From BRHc4a sp049323755 (lineage in GTDB: Bacteria; Bacillota; Desulfotomaculia; Desulfotomaculales; Desulfocucumaceae): DNA of 64,000 nt. Below the pieces are notes generated by a model that saw only the letters and a program-made list of their open reading frames with translations, had not been told where the DNA came from and searched no databases. Both the position numbers and the translations under genes were made by a program. The stretch spans positions 1 to 64,000 of the forward strand of contig JBMOPE010000006.1 of the NCBI GenBank assembly GCA_049323755.1. Reading direction: 5' to 3'. Position 1 is the stretch's first letter; every line of letters begins with the position of its first letter. This document shows positions 42,078 to 50,521 of this stretch, piece after piece.

Positions 42078-42812
42078 TTGTTCCCACAAACCCATGTATA
42101 CTTTGCCGGGATAGTCCTGGAAAAAATGAATGACGCGGTGGCTTTGGGCAGTGTTTTCCCGGACATGGCCATAGGGGCCGGGGTAAACAGGGATGTATCA
42201 CACAACCGCGGCCTGGAAATGTTTCAATTTTTAAAATCAGACAGTGAGCTTTTGGATTTCGCCCTGGCCAATATGACCCACGGGGTAAGTCCGGACGGCC
42301 TTGATTATTACGGCGATGAAAAAAACCCTCCCTTTGAAAGGGGATACTGTTTTGAAAAGGGACGTCCCCTGATTGTTCAGACAATAGAAGCCTGCAATAT
42401 ACCTCCTGAAATGGGCTGGTGGAAAGCTCACAACATAGTTGAAATGGGCATAGAAATGCGGATAAGCACCTCAGGTGAGTATGGAAAGTTCCTGTATAAG
42501 GCTTTTCATAACCGGGAACTAATTGAGAGTGTAAGTGAGAGGCTGGGGGAATTTTACGGTGTTGGGTCCCATCCTTTTATCCGGAGGATGTCAAGCTTCC
42601 CTTCGTATATTGATCTTACCAACTCCACAGCCGAAAGCCTGGCTGCCAAGTATGATTACCAAATGAGTTATAAGCACCGCATACATATAAACATAAATGC
42701 AGTGGCAAAGCTAATCAGGCTGGCCTCAGAAATGGTGGCAGACGACCTGGATGATTTCTTTTTGTCGGTAACAAAAAAAGTAAAGAAAACCATGGATTCG
42801 ATGCTTCCATAA
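42078..42812 (+). CDS. zinc-dependent phospholipase C-like protein (tentative)
   Basis: About 244 residues from TTG 42078, with GGGGGG 8 bases upstream (an ATG at 42057 lacks one). The N-terminus, FPQTHVYFAGIVLEKM, followed by GSVFPDMAIG and a histidine-rich region (MTHGVSPDG, WWKAHNIVEMG), resembles the histidine/aspartate pattern of the zinc-dependent phospholipase C fold. Activity is not established. It is followed after 13 bases by the YkgJ gene, suggesting an operon. Confidence 0.6.
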   Translation: MFPQTHVYFAGIVLEKMNDAVALGSVFPDMAIGAGVNRDVSHNRGLEMFQFLKSDSELLDFALANMTHGVSPDGLDYYGDEKNPPFERGYCFEKGRPLIVQTIEACNIPPEMGWWKAHNIVEMGIEMRISTSGEYGKFLYKAFHNRELIESVSERLGEFYGVGSHPFIRRMSSFPSYIDLTNSTAESLAAKYDYQMSYKHRIHININAVAKLIRLASEMVADDLDDFFLSVTKKVKKTMDSMLP

Positions 42813-42825
42813 AGGACGGTTTTTA

Positions 42826-43395
42826 GTGAATTATAAATACCTTTATGACATAACCTGCAGCTCAACCCCGCTGGAAGATGACTGTGGCACCCTGTGCGGC
42901 GGAGTGTGCTGCCGCCGTGACAAAAAAAACAGCCTTGGAATTTATCTATTTCCCGGAGAGGAAAGCATGTTTGCCGGGGATAGGGACTGGCTTGAGTGGG
43001 AACTTCACAACCCATCTGAATACGACTTTCCCTACAACTGGGAAAGCCCTGTACATTTTATCAAGTGCAAAGGGGCCTGCCCCAGAGATAAGAGACCCCT
43101 GGCATGCAGGTTTTTCCCCCTGGCGCCGCACCTTCTCAGTGACGGCACCCTCATTCTCACTTATGAAACCATCCGCCTGCCCTACAGGTGCCCACTTATA
43201 TATAATAAAATCCCCCTAAGAGAGGATTTTATTGAAACGGTGGCCCTGGCCTGGCAGTCTTTGCTTGGGGACCCCAGGATTTTCACTCTTGTCAGGGAAG
43301 ATTCCAGGGAAAGGGAAAAAACCCTCCGAAAAATTCCCCCGATTTTGTGGGCCAATAGCCGAAGATGTATTTCCGACTGGTCGGATGAGCTATGA
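42826..43395 (+). CDS. YkgJ-type cysteine cluster protein
   Basis: 189 residues from GTG. Cysteines are arranged as CGTLCGGVCCRR near residue 20, CKGACPRDKRPLACRFFP near 80-97, and YRCPLI further on, the pattern of YkgJ/Fe-S cluster-binding small proteins. It probably carries an iron-sulfur cluster; the role is unknown. The final residues (CISDWSDEL) are encoded by the first unit of a degenerate ~30-bp repeat that continues past the stop. Confidence 0.75.
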   Translation: MNYKYLYDITCSSTPLEDDCGTLCGGVCCRRDKKNSLGIYLFPGEESMFAGDRDWLEWELHNPSEYDFPYNWESPVHFIKCKGACPRDKRPLACRFFPLAPHLLSDGTLILTYETIRLPYRCPLIYNKIPLREDFIETVALAWQSLLGDPRIFTLVREDSREREKTLRKIPPILWANSRRCISDWSDEL

Positions 43396-43466
43396 AGCAT
43401 TTCTGACTTGTCGGAGGGGCCAAGGATGCATTCCCTTAGGGTCGTAGAGGACGGGGGTGCATTACT
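43364..43466. repeat. degenerate ~30-bp tandem repeats at a gene 3' end
   Basis: Successive units begin GATGTATTTC (43364), GAAGCATTTC (43394), GATGCATTCC (43425) and GTGCATTA (about 43457). The first two share TGACT/CGACT, then TGTCGGA/GGTCGGA. Further TCCGAC motifs follow to about 43510. The first unit lies within the coding end of the YkgJ-type gene. Confidence 0.6.
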
Positions 43467-43555
43467 TAAAGATCTCCGACCGGAGGTACTACCTTTTAGC
43501 GCCTCCGACCATCAGGCTCTGCGCCATAGCTCCTCCGCCCAATCGGAAATGCCTA

Positions 43556-43978
43556 TTAGCCAATACGGTAAACAAGGCCGTCCGCGGTGGCAACAAGATC
43601 TCCGCTTTCATTTTCCACGGTAATACGGTACAGTCCTGTCTTTCTGGTCATATTCTCGGCCCTTGCGGTGGCGGTAAGATACTCCCCCGGCTTACTTGCC
43701 TTAAGGTAATATATTGTCACATTCATGGCAACTTCAACATCACCCCAGGAATTGCATGCATTTCCCAGGGCAACGTCCGCCAGGGTAAAAACAACGCCAC
43801 CGTGGGTAATGCGGTGAATATTGGTCATGTAGTCGGCCACTTTTACACCAACCCTGGCATAGCCGGGCTTAACTTCCAGAACATCAATTCCCAGATGACG
43901 CGGGAATGGGTCATCCTTAAGCTTTTCCCAGATTTCGTCGCTTACTTCAATACTGCCTTTCTTAACATTTTCGGACAT
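43556..43978 (-). CDS. PaaI-type hotdog thioesterase
   Basis: 140 residues. The hotdog core is clear: FPRHLGIDVLEVKPGYARVG, then NIHRITHGGVVFTLADVALGNACN, the conserved HGG plus downstream aspartate region of PaaI thioesterases. It probably hydrolyses an acyl-CoA; the substrate is unknown. It is isolated, with its own 3' repeat region. Confidence 0.85.
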   Translation of the reverse strand: MSENVKKGSIEVSDEIWEKLKDDPFPRHLGIDVLEVKPGYARVGVKVADYMTNIHRITHGGVVFTLADVALGNACNSWGDVEVAMNVTIYYLKASKPGEYLTATARAENMTRKTGLYRITVENESGDLVATADGLVYRIG

Positions 43979-44043
43979 TTTCTATCCTTCTTTCCTTTTT
44001 CTTATTACCTTACTGCCGGCCTCCGCTATTCATAACCCAAGGC

Positions 44044-44084
44044 GAGTCAGTGAGTCAAGGAACCGTCCCCTGACTCACTGACTC
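44044..44084. repeat. palindromic element at the end of cca
   Basis: A perfect 14-bp stem, GAGTCAGTGAGTCA (44044-44057) with TGACTCACTGACTC (44071-44084), encloses AACCGTCCCC, the core also found at 279-288. It covers the cca stop codon and the last codons, and may double as a terminator. Confidence 0.75.
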
Positions 44085-45416
44085 ATACTGCCGCACAATG
44101 AAAATCAAAATCTCTTTTTTATTCATTTCCGGCCTTTCAAGCACGATATCAAGCAGCCTGTATAAAATATATCCCATTCTTCTCCCAGGCCTTATGCCGA
44201 GGGCTTTCAAATCATTGCCGTTTATGGCTAAATCACTGACCTGAATGGGAATCTTTTTTATAGTTATTTCATCAACAGCTTTTTTAAGGGATTCTATTCC
44301 GGCACACCCCTCTTTTCCCGCGGAGGTCATGGCAACGGCCCTCCATAAGCTGAACAAATCCTCAATGTTTTCGGTACCGACCCTTGCCATAAGCTTTTTT
44401 ACATTTTTAATCTGAGTAAAGTCATTGCCGGAAAATCTTTCTCCTGCCAGCAAACATACCGACCTTATAGTTTTCCGGTCATATTTGAGGCGGTTAAGCG
44501 CCTCCTCAACCGGCTCCTTATAATCTTCCCTGCGGCGCCTGTATCTTTTTTCACCGCTACCTTCCGGAGAAAGGCAATGGGCTGCCACCGTGTGAAGCAG
44601 GGCTGCCAGTCTTACATTAAGATTGGGTGGAGTATTTATAAGCAGATCAAGCGTATACTCAAAGGCCCCTTTCCCGGTGTCATCGAGTTTGTTTACCGGG
44701 CCGGGGTCCAGTTCCGGAAGCAAGTAGCTCAAAAGACCGCAGGACCTTATTAGCGCCATACCTTTATGGGGGTAATTGCTTACCAGTATGCCACTTAGCT
44801 CCTCCCGAATCCTTTCTGCGGACACACCGGCAATAAGCCTCCTGTTGGCCCTTATACTCTTAAGTGTCCTTTCTTCTATGATAAAGCCGGTCTGGCAGGC
44901 AAACCTGATTGCCCTCATCATTCTCAGGGCATCCTCTTTAAATCTCTTGCCCGGGTCACCGACCGCACGGATAACTCCCACCGCGATATCGGCCACACCC
45001 CCGAAAAAATCATAAACTATACCCTCAAGGTCACAAGCCAGTGAGTTGACGGTAAAATCCCTTCTTGACAGGTCTTCCTTAAGGCTCCCTGTAAATTCGA
45101 CAGAGTCCGGATGCCTCCTGTCAGAATATGTGCCGTCTCTCCTTAAGGTGGTAACCTCTATCCCAAGTTTCCCTGACAAAACAGTAACTGTTCCGTGTTT
45201 TTCCCCGGTGGGAATTACTTTTGAAAAAAGTTCCCTGACCTGTTGCGGGGTTGCGCTGGTGGCAATATCGTAGTCTCTTGGCTCCTTGCCCTGAATGATA
45301 TCCCTCACCACTCCCCCAACCAGGTATGCCATAAAACTGTTTTTATTCAGCCGCTCTAATACCACCCTTACCTCAGGAGGTATAGTTTCAAGGCTAATAC
45401 TGGCGCAGTCTCCCAT
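44055..45416 (-). CDS. cca: CCA tRNA nucleotidyltransferase / poly(A) polymerase family
   Basis: 453 residues. The class II nucleotidyltransferase head has YLVGGVVRDIIQGKEPRDYD with the metal aspartates (DYD), then RRDFTVNSLACD and the RNA-binding KEDALRMMRAIRFACQTGF. It adds or repairs the 3' CCA of tRNAs; some clostridia split A- and CC-adding activity, which I cannot judge. The final residues ESVSQGTVP derive from the palindromic element at 44044-44084, so the native C-terminus has been replaced or extended. Confidence 0.9.
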   Translation of the reverse strand: MGDCASISLETIPPEVRVVLERLNKNSFMAYLVGGVVRDIIQGKEPRDYDIATSATPQQVRELFSKVIPTGEKHGTVTVLSGKLGIEVTTLRRDGTYSDRRHPDSVEFTGSLKEDLSRRDFTVNSLACDLEGIVYDFFGGVADIAVGVIRAVGDPGKRFKEDALRMMRAIRFACQTGFIIEERTLKSIRANRRLIAGVSAERIREELSGILVSNYPHKGMALIRSCGLLSYLLPELDPGPVNKLDDTGKGAFEYTLDLLINTPPNLNVRLAALLHTVAAHCLSPEGSGEKRYRRRREDYKEPVEEALNRLKYDRKTIRSVCLLAGERFSGNDFTQIKNVKKLMARVGTENIEDLFSLWRAVAMTSAGKEGCAGIESLKKAVDEITIKKIPIQVSDLAINGNDLKALGIRPGRRMGYILYRLLDIVLERPEMNKKEILIFIVRQYESVSQGTVP

Positions 45417-45450
45417 ACCAAATACTCCAAATTATACCATATTATTCAGA

Positions 45451-45867
45451 TTAACCGCGTATAAGCCGGCCTTCCAGGCGTCTTTTTATCTCTTCCACCG
45501 CAGGGGCGACATCTTCGACCCAGAGGTATAATGACTCCCTGGATAGTTCCGAAGGATGTTTAATAATACCCCTTCCAAGCCCGTCAAATATTTCTCCGTA
45601 CAGTTCATCCCCAAAGGTTTCATCAAAGAAAATCTCCTGTAGAATGTACGACAGCCACCCGGTATAACCGTTAAGCATGGTTATTCCATCCAGCAGCCTT
45701 GAGGCCTCTTTTTCGGTAAGCCCGAAAAAATAGACACTGGTCCCGTCAAAGGAAACAAAGTTGGGGTAACTGCCTATGTCCACCCCTTCCCGAATAAATC
45801 CGGCACCAAATAGTGGAACATTTATGGTTTTAATAAAGGTGTTATATCTGCTTATCCAGTTTAACAT
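45451..45867 (-). CDS. hypothetical protein
   Basis: 138 residues, acidic and aromatic-rich (GSYPNFVSFDGTSVYFFGLT; GWLSYILQEIFFDETFGDEL), no signal peptide or membrane span. I do not recognise the family. It lies 34 bases upstream of cca on the same strand and may be co-transcribed with it. Confidence 0.6.
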   Translation of the reverse strand: MLNWISRYNTFIKTINVPLFGAGFIREGVDIGSYPNFVSFDGTSVYFFGLTEKEASRLLDGITMLNGYTGWLSYILQEIFFDETFGDELYGEIFDGLGRGIIKHPSELSRESLYLWVEDVAPAVEEIKRRLEGRLIRG

Positions 45868-45995
45868 TCCGATACTGCCCCTATTTTTATTAGCTACAGG
45901 CCTTTATAATAATTAACTTCTGCCATTTAAAAATCCTCCCGGCATAAGCCCGAAAAAAAAACAAACGCCCTAAGGCTTGCCGTCTTTCAGACGGC

Positions 45996-46314
45996 GGAAC
46001 TCAGAACTCAGAACACAGAACTCAGAATGAGTTTGCCTTAAAGCCCTGTTTCTTTTTTATAGCATATAGCATTGTCTATTGTATCTATCAAAGTAGAAAC
46101 GGTGTAAATAAATAAACGTCCTGACGGGGCTGTTGACAAATCCCCTAAAACTAAAGTTAAAGAAAAAAAGACATCTGATAAATCCTTGAATTTCCTGGAT
46201 TCTCAGATGCCTCTTTGTTCTAAAATGTGTTTTGTCAACAGCCCCTGACGGGCGTTGTGTTAATTAGGAATGCCAAAAATTCTGAGTTCTGGGTTCTGAG
46301 TTCTGAATTCCGAC
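45996..46314. repeat. composite repeat: inverted GAACTCA/GAATTCT arrays around a MITE
   Basis: The left array 45996-46029 (GGAACTC, AGAACTC, AGAACAC, AGAACTC, AGAATG) and the right array 46279-46314 (ATTCTGAG, TTCTGGG, TTCTGAG, TTCTGAATTCCGACC) are inverted. Between them are a segment shared with 56520-56562 (CTATTGTATCT...) and the MITE at 46126-46245. It occupies most of the 473-base gap 45868-46340, in which I see no gene. Confidence 0.65.
46126..46245. mobile_element. 120-bp MITE with perfect terminal inverted repeats
   Basis: GGGGCTGTTGACAAA (46126-46140) is exactly inverted at 46231-46245. Direct repeats TGAC (46122-46125 and 46246-46249, or CTGACG if the repeat is taken one base shorter) flank it as a target duplication. 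There is no coding capacity inside. The GGGGCTGTTGA-type end resembles ends of IS1182-like elements, the family of the transposase tail at 1-132. Confidence 0.8.
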
Positions 46315-46340
46315 CGAAGTATCCATCAGAATTAGCTATT

Positions 46341-46841
46341 TCAGGATAAATTTACCTCAAACAGTTTTTGAATAAAGGGCAGAAGGTCTACAGGGCGGAT
46401 AATTCCCACCACTTTAAGATTTTTGTCCAGCACCGGAACAATAGTTATTTTACGCCTTATAATCGTTTCAACGGCCCTGGCGGGAGGATCATTTTCCAGA
46501 ACAAAGGCGTCCACCACCGGCTGAATAAACTTGGTTACCGGCGTGTCCTTTATCAGCTTAAGACCGTCCCAGAAAAAGAGATCGGCACGGTTAAAGGAAA
46601 TGCCGAGCCATCCCCCTGCTTTTGAGGCCAGTGAACCAATGGCATCGTAAACACTCCTGAGAGTGAGGATGCCGACTATATGGTCATCGTCGTCCAGCAC
46701 AATAACCCACCGGTAGCCCTTTTCCCTGGCAGATTCGCTCATAAGGGTTATGGCATCGTGTAAAGTAGCCTTTTTATTTAGTGTCGAGTAATCAGAAAGA
46801 GGAATCATAAAATCTCTTACCTGATCGATCTTTTCCTGCAT
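46341..46841 (-). CDS. CBS-pair domain protein
   Basis: 166 residues forming two CBS motifs: MIPLSDYSTLNKKATLHDAI... IVGILTLRSVYDA, and FIQPVVDAFVLENDPPARAV... KVVGIIRPVDLLPF. Stand-alone CBS pairs bind adenine nucleotides and act as energy sensors; the partner is not evident. It diverges from the TetR gene. Confidence 0.85.
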   Translation of the reverse strand: MQEKIDQVRDFMIPLSDYSTLNKKATLHDAITLMSESAREKGYRWVIVLDDDDHIVGILTLRSVYDAIGSLASKAGGWLGISFNRADLFFWDGLKLIKDTPVTKFIQPVVDAFVLENDPPARAVETIIRRKITIVPVLDKNLKVVGIIRPVDLLPFIQKLFEVNLS

Positions 46842-46989
46842 ATTTACACCTCCCGCTTATTTGCTTTTTTACTAAAATATATGCTGCCCATTTTTAAGGC
46901 AACGATTAGCACCTTTAACGTCATTATTAAGCTTTTACACGCTGTATATGAAGTCGACAATTTCACAAATATCTGCCGACATTATTTTC

Positions 46990-47017
46990 TTGCCATATGT
47001 GAATATGTTAATATATT
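46990..47017 (+). promoter_or_regulatory. promoter of the TetR-M24 operon
   Basis: TTGCCA (46990-46995) and TATATT (47012-47017), spacer 16. The -10 box lies in the centre of the palindrome at 46999-47031. Confidence 0.6.
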
Positions 47018-47031
47018 ATTAACATATTCAC
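46999..47031. promoter_or_regulatory. 33-bp perfect palindromic operator upstream of the TetR gene
   Basis: GTGAATATGTTAATA (46999-47013) and its exact complement (47017-47031) flank a 3-base centre. It covers the -10 region and ends 16 bases before the ATG; the likely site of autoregulation by the adjacent TetR protein. Confidence 0.8.
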
Positions 47032-47046
47032 TATAGAGGAGAGAAC

Positions 47047-47637
47047 ATGAAGGAAATCAAAAGGACCCCTCACATGGATTCCATCGCAATGGCTTCAATT
47101 AAGGTTTTTGCGCGTTACGGATTTCATAAGTCCACTATGGAGGACCTGGCCAAGGCCAATGGTTTTTCCAAGGCAGCCTTTTACAGGCATTTCCATGACA
47201 AAAAAGACCTGTACAACTATACCGCCGAATATGCCCTGAGGACATGGCAAAATCACACAAAATCAAAGATTTCCGGGATTGCCGACCCCCTGGATAAATT
47301 TAGGATAATGTGCTTTGAGTCATTCTTTTTTCTTGAAAACAACCGTGAGATAAGGGATTTCTTCAGCCAGGACCCTGACCTTTTCCCTATGTTTGGGCAT
47401 GACCGTTTTTCTCAAATAAACCATGACTCTGCACTGATCATAAGACAGGTCATAGAGGAAGGCATAGAAAAAGAGGTATTCAGGCCCCTTAATGTGGACC
47501 AGGCCGTACGGTTCATTTTTTCAGTATACAGGCTATTCATTATTGAAACCTATGTCTATGGAAATACCACCGGAGAAAATAAAACTCAGCTTTTTGCCAC
47601 CGCCTATGAAATACTGGAAAAAGGACTCAGAAAATGA
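47047..47637 (+). CDS. TetR/AcrR family transcriptional regulator
   Basis: 196 residues. The N-terminal helix-turn-helix is typical (VFARYGFHKSTMEDLAKANG, FSKAAFYRHFHDKKDL); the rest is a ligand/dimer domain. ATG start with GAGGAGAG upstream. The palindrome directly before the gene predicts autorepression, and the M24-family gene 43 bases downstream is the probable co-regulated target. Confidence 0.92.
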   Translation: MKEIKRTPHMDSIAMASIKVFARYGFHKSTMEDLAKANGFSKAAFYRHFHDKKDLYNYTAEYALRTWQNHTKSKISGIADPLDKFRIMCFESFFFLENNREIRDFFSQDPDLFPMFGHDRFSQINHDSALIIRQVIEEGIEKEVFRPLNVDQAVRFIFSVYRLFIIETYVYGNTTGENKTQLFATAYEILEKGLRK

Positions 47638-47679
47638 GGTTTGTATTTCTCATCAAATAAAAGGGGGGACTTAAGTAAA

Positions 47680-48894
47680 ATGATGACCTACATCAACTTT
47701 CCCAAAAGAATAGCAAAAATCCAGCAGGAGCTGGAAAGGCGGAAAATTGACATACTGGTGGGCACCAGGCTTAAAACATGTGTCCACTACTCAGGCGGTT
47801 TCGTACCCTGGAGAAGTGCATGCATCATCCCGCAAAAGGGGGATTTGCAGCTCATCACTCCCCTTCTTGATGCCGCCAGGCTTGCCGAGGAAAGCTTTCT
47901 GGAAAATGTGGCGGGGTATGGGGCCCTTCCCGGAATTGACTACATAGACATGATCGCAAACCGCATCAATGAGCTGGGCTGCTCGGAAAAAACAATCGGA
48001 ATAGAGAGCGGAACAACCAATTACTTGCCCGAGGGCTATATTACGCTGGCCGAGTACGAGGCCCTAAAATCCCGTTTTCCCAAGGCCACCTTTGTGAATG
48101 CGGCAGATGTTGCAGACAGGCTGACCCTTATCAAGGAGCCCGAGGAAATTAAGCTGATGCGGCAGGCCACCGCCCTTACCGACGCTGCCCATGAAATAGT
48201 GCTGCAAAACCTTAAGGTAGGGATAAGTGAAAAGGAAATAGCCGGAATCGCCGAAAAGGCAATGAGGGACAGGGGATCCCAGTTCGCGTGGACCTTTACC
48301 GGAGGCTGTGAAATAGCCAGCGGCTACCGCACGTGGTACCACATGGGTGGGTGCACACCGGCCACAGACAAAATAGTGCAGTGCGGTGATCCGGTGATGC
48401 TGGACCTTCATGGGATGTACTGGCTCTTCCTCGGCGATGTCGCCCATAATGCCGTCATGGGTAAACCGACCAGGGAGCAGCAGGAGGCCATCGACGCCTA
48501 CGTGGAGACCTGCTACACAGCCTTTGAGGAGATGAAGCCCGGCAGAACTCTTAAAGAAGTTGCCGACAAAGTATACTCACTGGTTATAAAAAACGGCTGG
48601 ACGGAGTGGATACTCCCGGGGTTCGGCCACGGCATAGGCCATCTGGGCAACGAGTGGTATCCCTGTGTTGCCCAGTATGAATCACCCGGCAACAACGAGC
48701 CTGACTTTGTTCTCCAGCCTGGATACATGCAGATGATGGCTATTGTGTGCAACAGGCCGGGCCATATAGGCCTTCGTCTGGAGCGCCCCCTGGTAATAAC
48801 CGAAAATGGGAGCGAGGTGCTTTCCAAGCTCTGCGTGGAGCCTGCCATAATAGACTGTCCCAATGGGTGCAGGAAACTCCATAAACTATCTTAA
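47680..48894 (+). CDS. M24 (creatinase/Xaa-Pro peptidase-like) protein with an altered metal site
   Basis: 404 residues from ATG 47680, behind AAGGGGGG. The creatinase N-domain and pita-bread domain are both present. Metal-site positions: aspartates in DLHGMYWLFLGD (about 241 and 251), histidine in GFGHGIGHLG (about 315), glutamate in LRLERPLVITENG (about 367). But the usual glutamate of the PGM-x4-EP motif is an alanine in QPGYMQMMAIV (about 352). Creatinase-like members work without metal, so this may be a non-peptidase hydrolase. Controlled with the upstream TetR gene. Confidence 0.85.
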   Translation: MMTYINFPKRIAKIQQELERRKIDILVGTRLKTCVHYSGGFVPWRSACIIPQKGDLQLITPLLDAARLAEESFLENVAGYGALPGIDYIDMIANRINELGCSEKTIGIESGTTNYLPEGYITLAEYEALKSRFPKATFVNAADVADRLTLIKEPEEIKLMRQATALTDAAHEIVLQNLKVGISEKEIAGIAEKAMRDRGSQFAWTFTGGCEIASGYRTWYHMGGCTPATDKIVQCGDPVMLDLHGMYWLFLGDVAHNAVMGKPTREQQEAIDAYVETCYTAFEEMKPGRTLKEVADKVYSLVIKNGWTEWILPGFGHGIGHLGNEWYPCVAQYESPGNNEPDFVLQPGYMQMMAIVCNRPGHIGLRLERPLVITENGSEVLSKLCVEPAIIDCPNGCRKLHKLS

Positions 48895-48899
48895 TATTA

Positions 48900-48985
48900 A
48901 GCATTTTCACGGGTCCGGAATTGGGAATTGGGAAATGGGAATCAGCCTTCAAACCCCAATTCCTAATTCCCGATCTAGCAAAATC
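48900..48985. repeat. heptamer-repeat element, copy C
   Basis: The shared end AGCATTTTCACGGGTCCGG starts six bases after the M24 stop. GGAATTG-type units reach 48941, inverted CCCCAATTCCTAATTCCC follows (48954-48971), and AAATCAGCTATTTAG leads into the pckA stop. It lies exactly between convergent genes and could fold as a terminator. Confidence 0.7.
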
Positions 48986-48991
48986 AGCTAT

Positions 48992-50521
48992 TTAGATAGT
49001 ATCGGTTATTTCCTTTTTAAGGCCGCTGTATTTGGCCAGCCACTGACTTCTTTCCCTGCGCAGGCTATCCACCAGCAGTCTATAATCCTCAGCCGGGTAA
49101 TAGTTTTCCGGCCTGTATGGCTCAAGATCAATACCCGGCACATCTTCAGGGACAAGGTATCCCCAATCCGGGTCTTTTTTCCATTTAATCGTGCCCCTTG
49201 CCACTTCCCTTAGAATGCCGGTGGAAATATCAATAGTAATTTTATTTCCCGGCCTGGAACCGCTCGCTCCTACTGAGCCGGTATTAAGCAGATAACACTC
49301 CATATCAGGGTTATTGTGCAGTATTTCCAGGAGCCTGTTGCCCTCCTCGGCCTCAGGGCCTATTATAAAAGGATTTGTACCAACCTCTCTTTTTGACTGC
49401 CCTGCCTTTGATGGATCACCTGCCGAGGTTTCAATAGACTCACCCAGCATAAAAAAGGCTGCTCCCTGCTCAGGGGTAAGTCTTGCCACAGGCGGAACAA
49501 CATCATTCCTCCGGGTTATAAATATTATTTTGTTAGCCTTTTGAATATCTATTTGGTTGTCTGTATTCTGAACATCACTGCGCAGCACTACCCCACGCCC
49601 GTTAGAGGTAAGTTCAGCATTGTCAAAAAGAACTTCCCCGCTTTCTGTAATCATAACATTTTCAAATATCGCCGAAGGTGATACAGCCGCTCTGTATAAA
49701 ACAGCCTGGCTCTCGTCAAGTCCCTCGGTTTTTATGTAAAAGCCGTTTTCTGTTCCGAAGCAGTATCCGTCGGGCCTCATCATCACAACATCATCCTGCA
49801 TTATAAATACTTTGTCCGGATCGGCCAGGCCGTGATCGTGCATGGTTAGGGTTGTTTTTCCGGTGCCGCTCAGCCCGAAAAGAATTAAGCCAAAATCCTT
49901 ATCTTCATCCTGGTTTCTTACCCTGAGCACCTTGCTTCCCGCGTGAAATCCCAGGCCCCCTCTCTTTTTAAAATCGTACATTGCCATTCTGAGAAAAGAC
50001 TTCTTGGCCTCTCCAAAATAATCAGTTCCAAGGATAAATGTTATCCTTTCCTCAGGGTGGCAAAAGATAATTTTCTCGGGCCACTCGGGAATATAAATAC
50101 TTACAAGGTCGGGATCTCCATCAGGTTCCTCAATATCAAAAAGCATTTGCCCCCATTTCAGCGGTATACGGGCATACTTTGAAGTAATATACAGCCTGCA
50201 GTGAAGCCTTAAATCAGGACTCATACCCATCTGCCGGTCCATCCTGATAACCTCTGCCTTCTCAAGATAGTCATAAACCCGGTCCGCCACTGACCTGGCC
50301 TCTTCTGCCGACATTCCCTGCTGGTCTTCTCCCAGGGGAACCCCGTCTTCGACTATATATGTAAATTTTGCGCTTCTGTTTCTTACCTTTGATATATACC
50401 CCGGACTTCCGTATTGTGTTGTTCTTTCTTCAGACCTGCATAATTCCCTTAACTCACTGTTTGTGGGGTTGGTTAGCACTTTACATACTTTAAGAGGTTC
50501 AGCCCTTCGTAAAATTCCCAT
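48992..50521 (-). CDS. pckA: phosphoenolpyruvate carboxykinase (ATP)
   Basis: About 509 residues from ATG 50521, which has AAGGGG 8 bases upstream; the frame continues 31 codons further without support. The kinase P-loop is GLSGTGKTTLTMHDHG, with the metal-binding segment IMQDDVVMMRPDG and the C-terminal EVGTNPFIIGPEAEEGNR. It interconverts oxaloacetate and PEP with ATP, serving gluconeogenesis or, in anaerobes, CO2 fixation. Confidence 0.93.
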   Translation of the reverse strand: MGILRRAEPLKVCKVLTNPTNSELRELCRSEERTTQYGSPGYISKVRNRSAKFTYIVEDGVPLGEDQQGMSAEEARSVADRVYDYLEKAEVIRMDRQMGMSPDLRLHCRLYITSKYARIPLKWGQMLFDIEEPDGDPDLVSIYIPEWPEKIIFCHPEERITFILGTDYFGEAKKSFLRMAMYDFKKRGGLGFHAGSKVLRVRNQDEDKDFGLILFGLSGTGKTTLTMHDHGLADPDKVFIMQDDVVMMRPDGYCFGTENGFYIKTEGLDESQAVLYRAAVSPSAIFENVMITESGEVLFDNAELTSNGRGVVLRSDVQNTDNQIDIQKANKIIFITRRNDVVPPVARLTPEQGAAFFMLGESIETSAGDPSKAGQSKREVGTNPFIIGPEAEEGNRLLEILHNNPDMECYLLNTGSVGASGSRPGNKITIDISTGILREVARGTIKWKKDPDWGYLVPEDVPGIDLEPYRPENYYPAEDYRLLVDSLRRERSQWLAKYSGLKKEITDTI

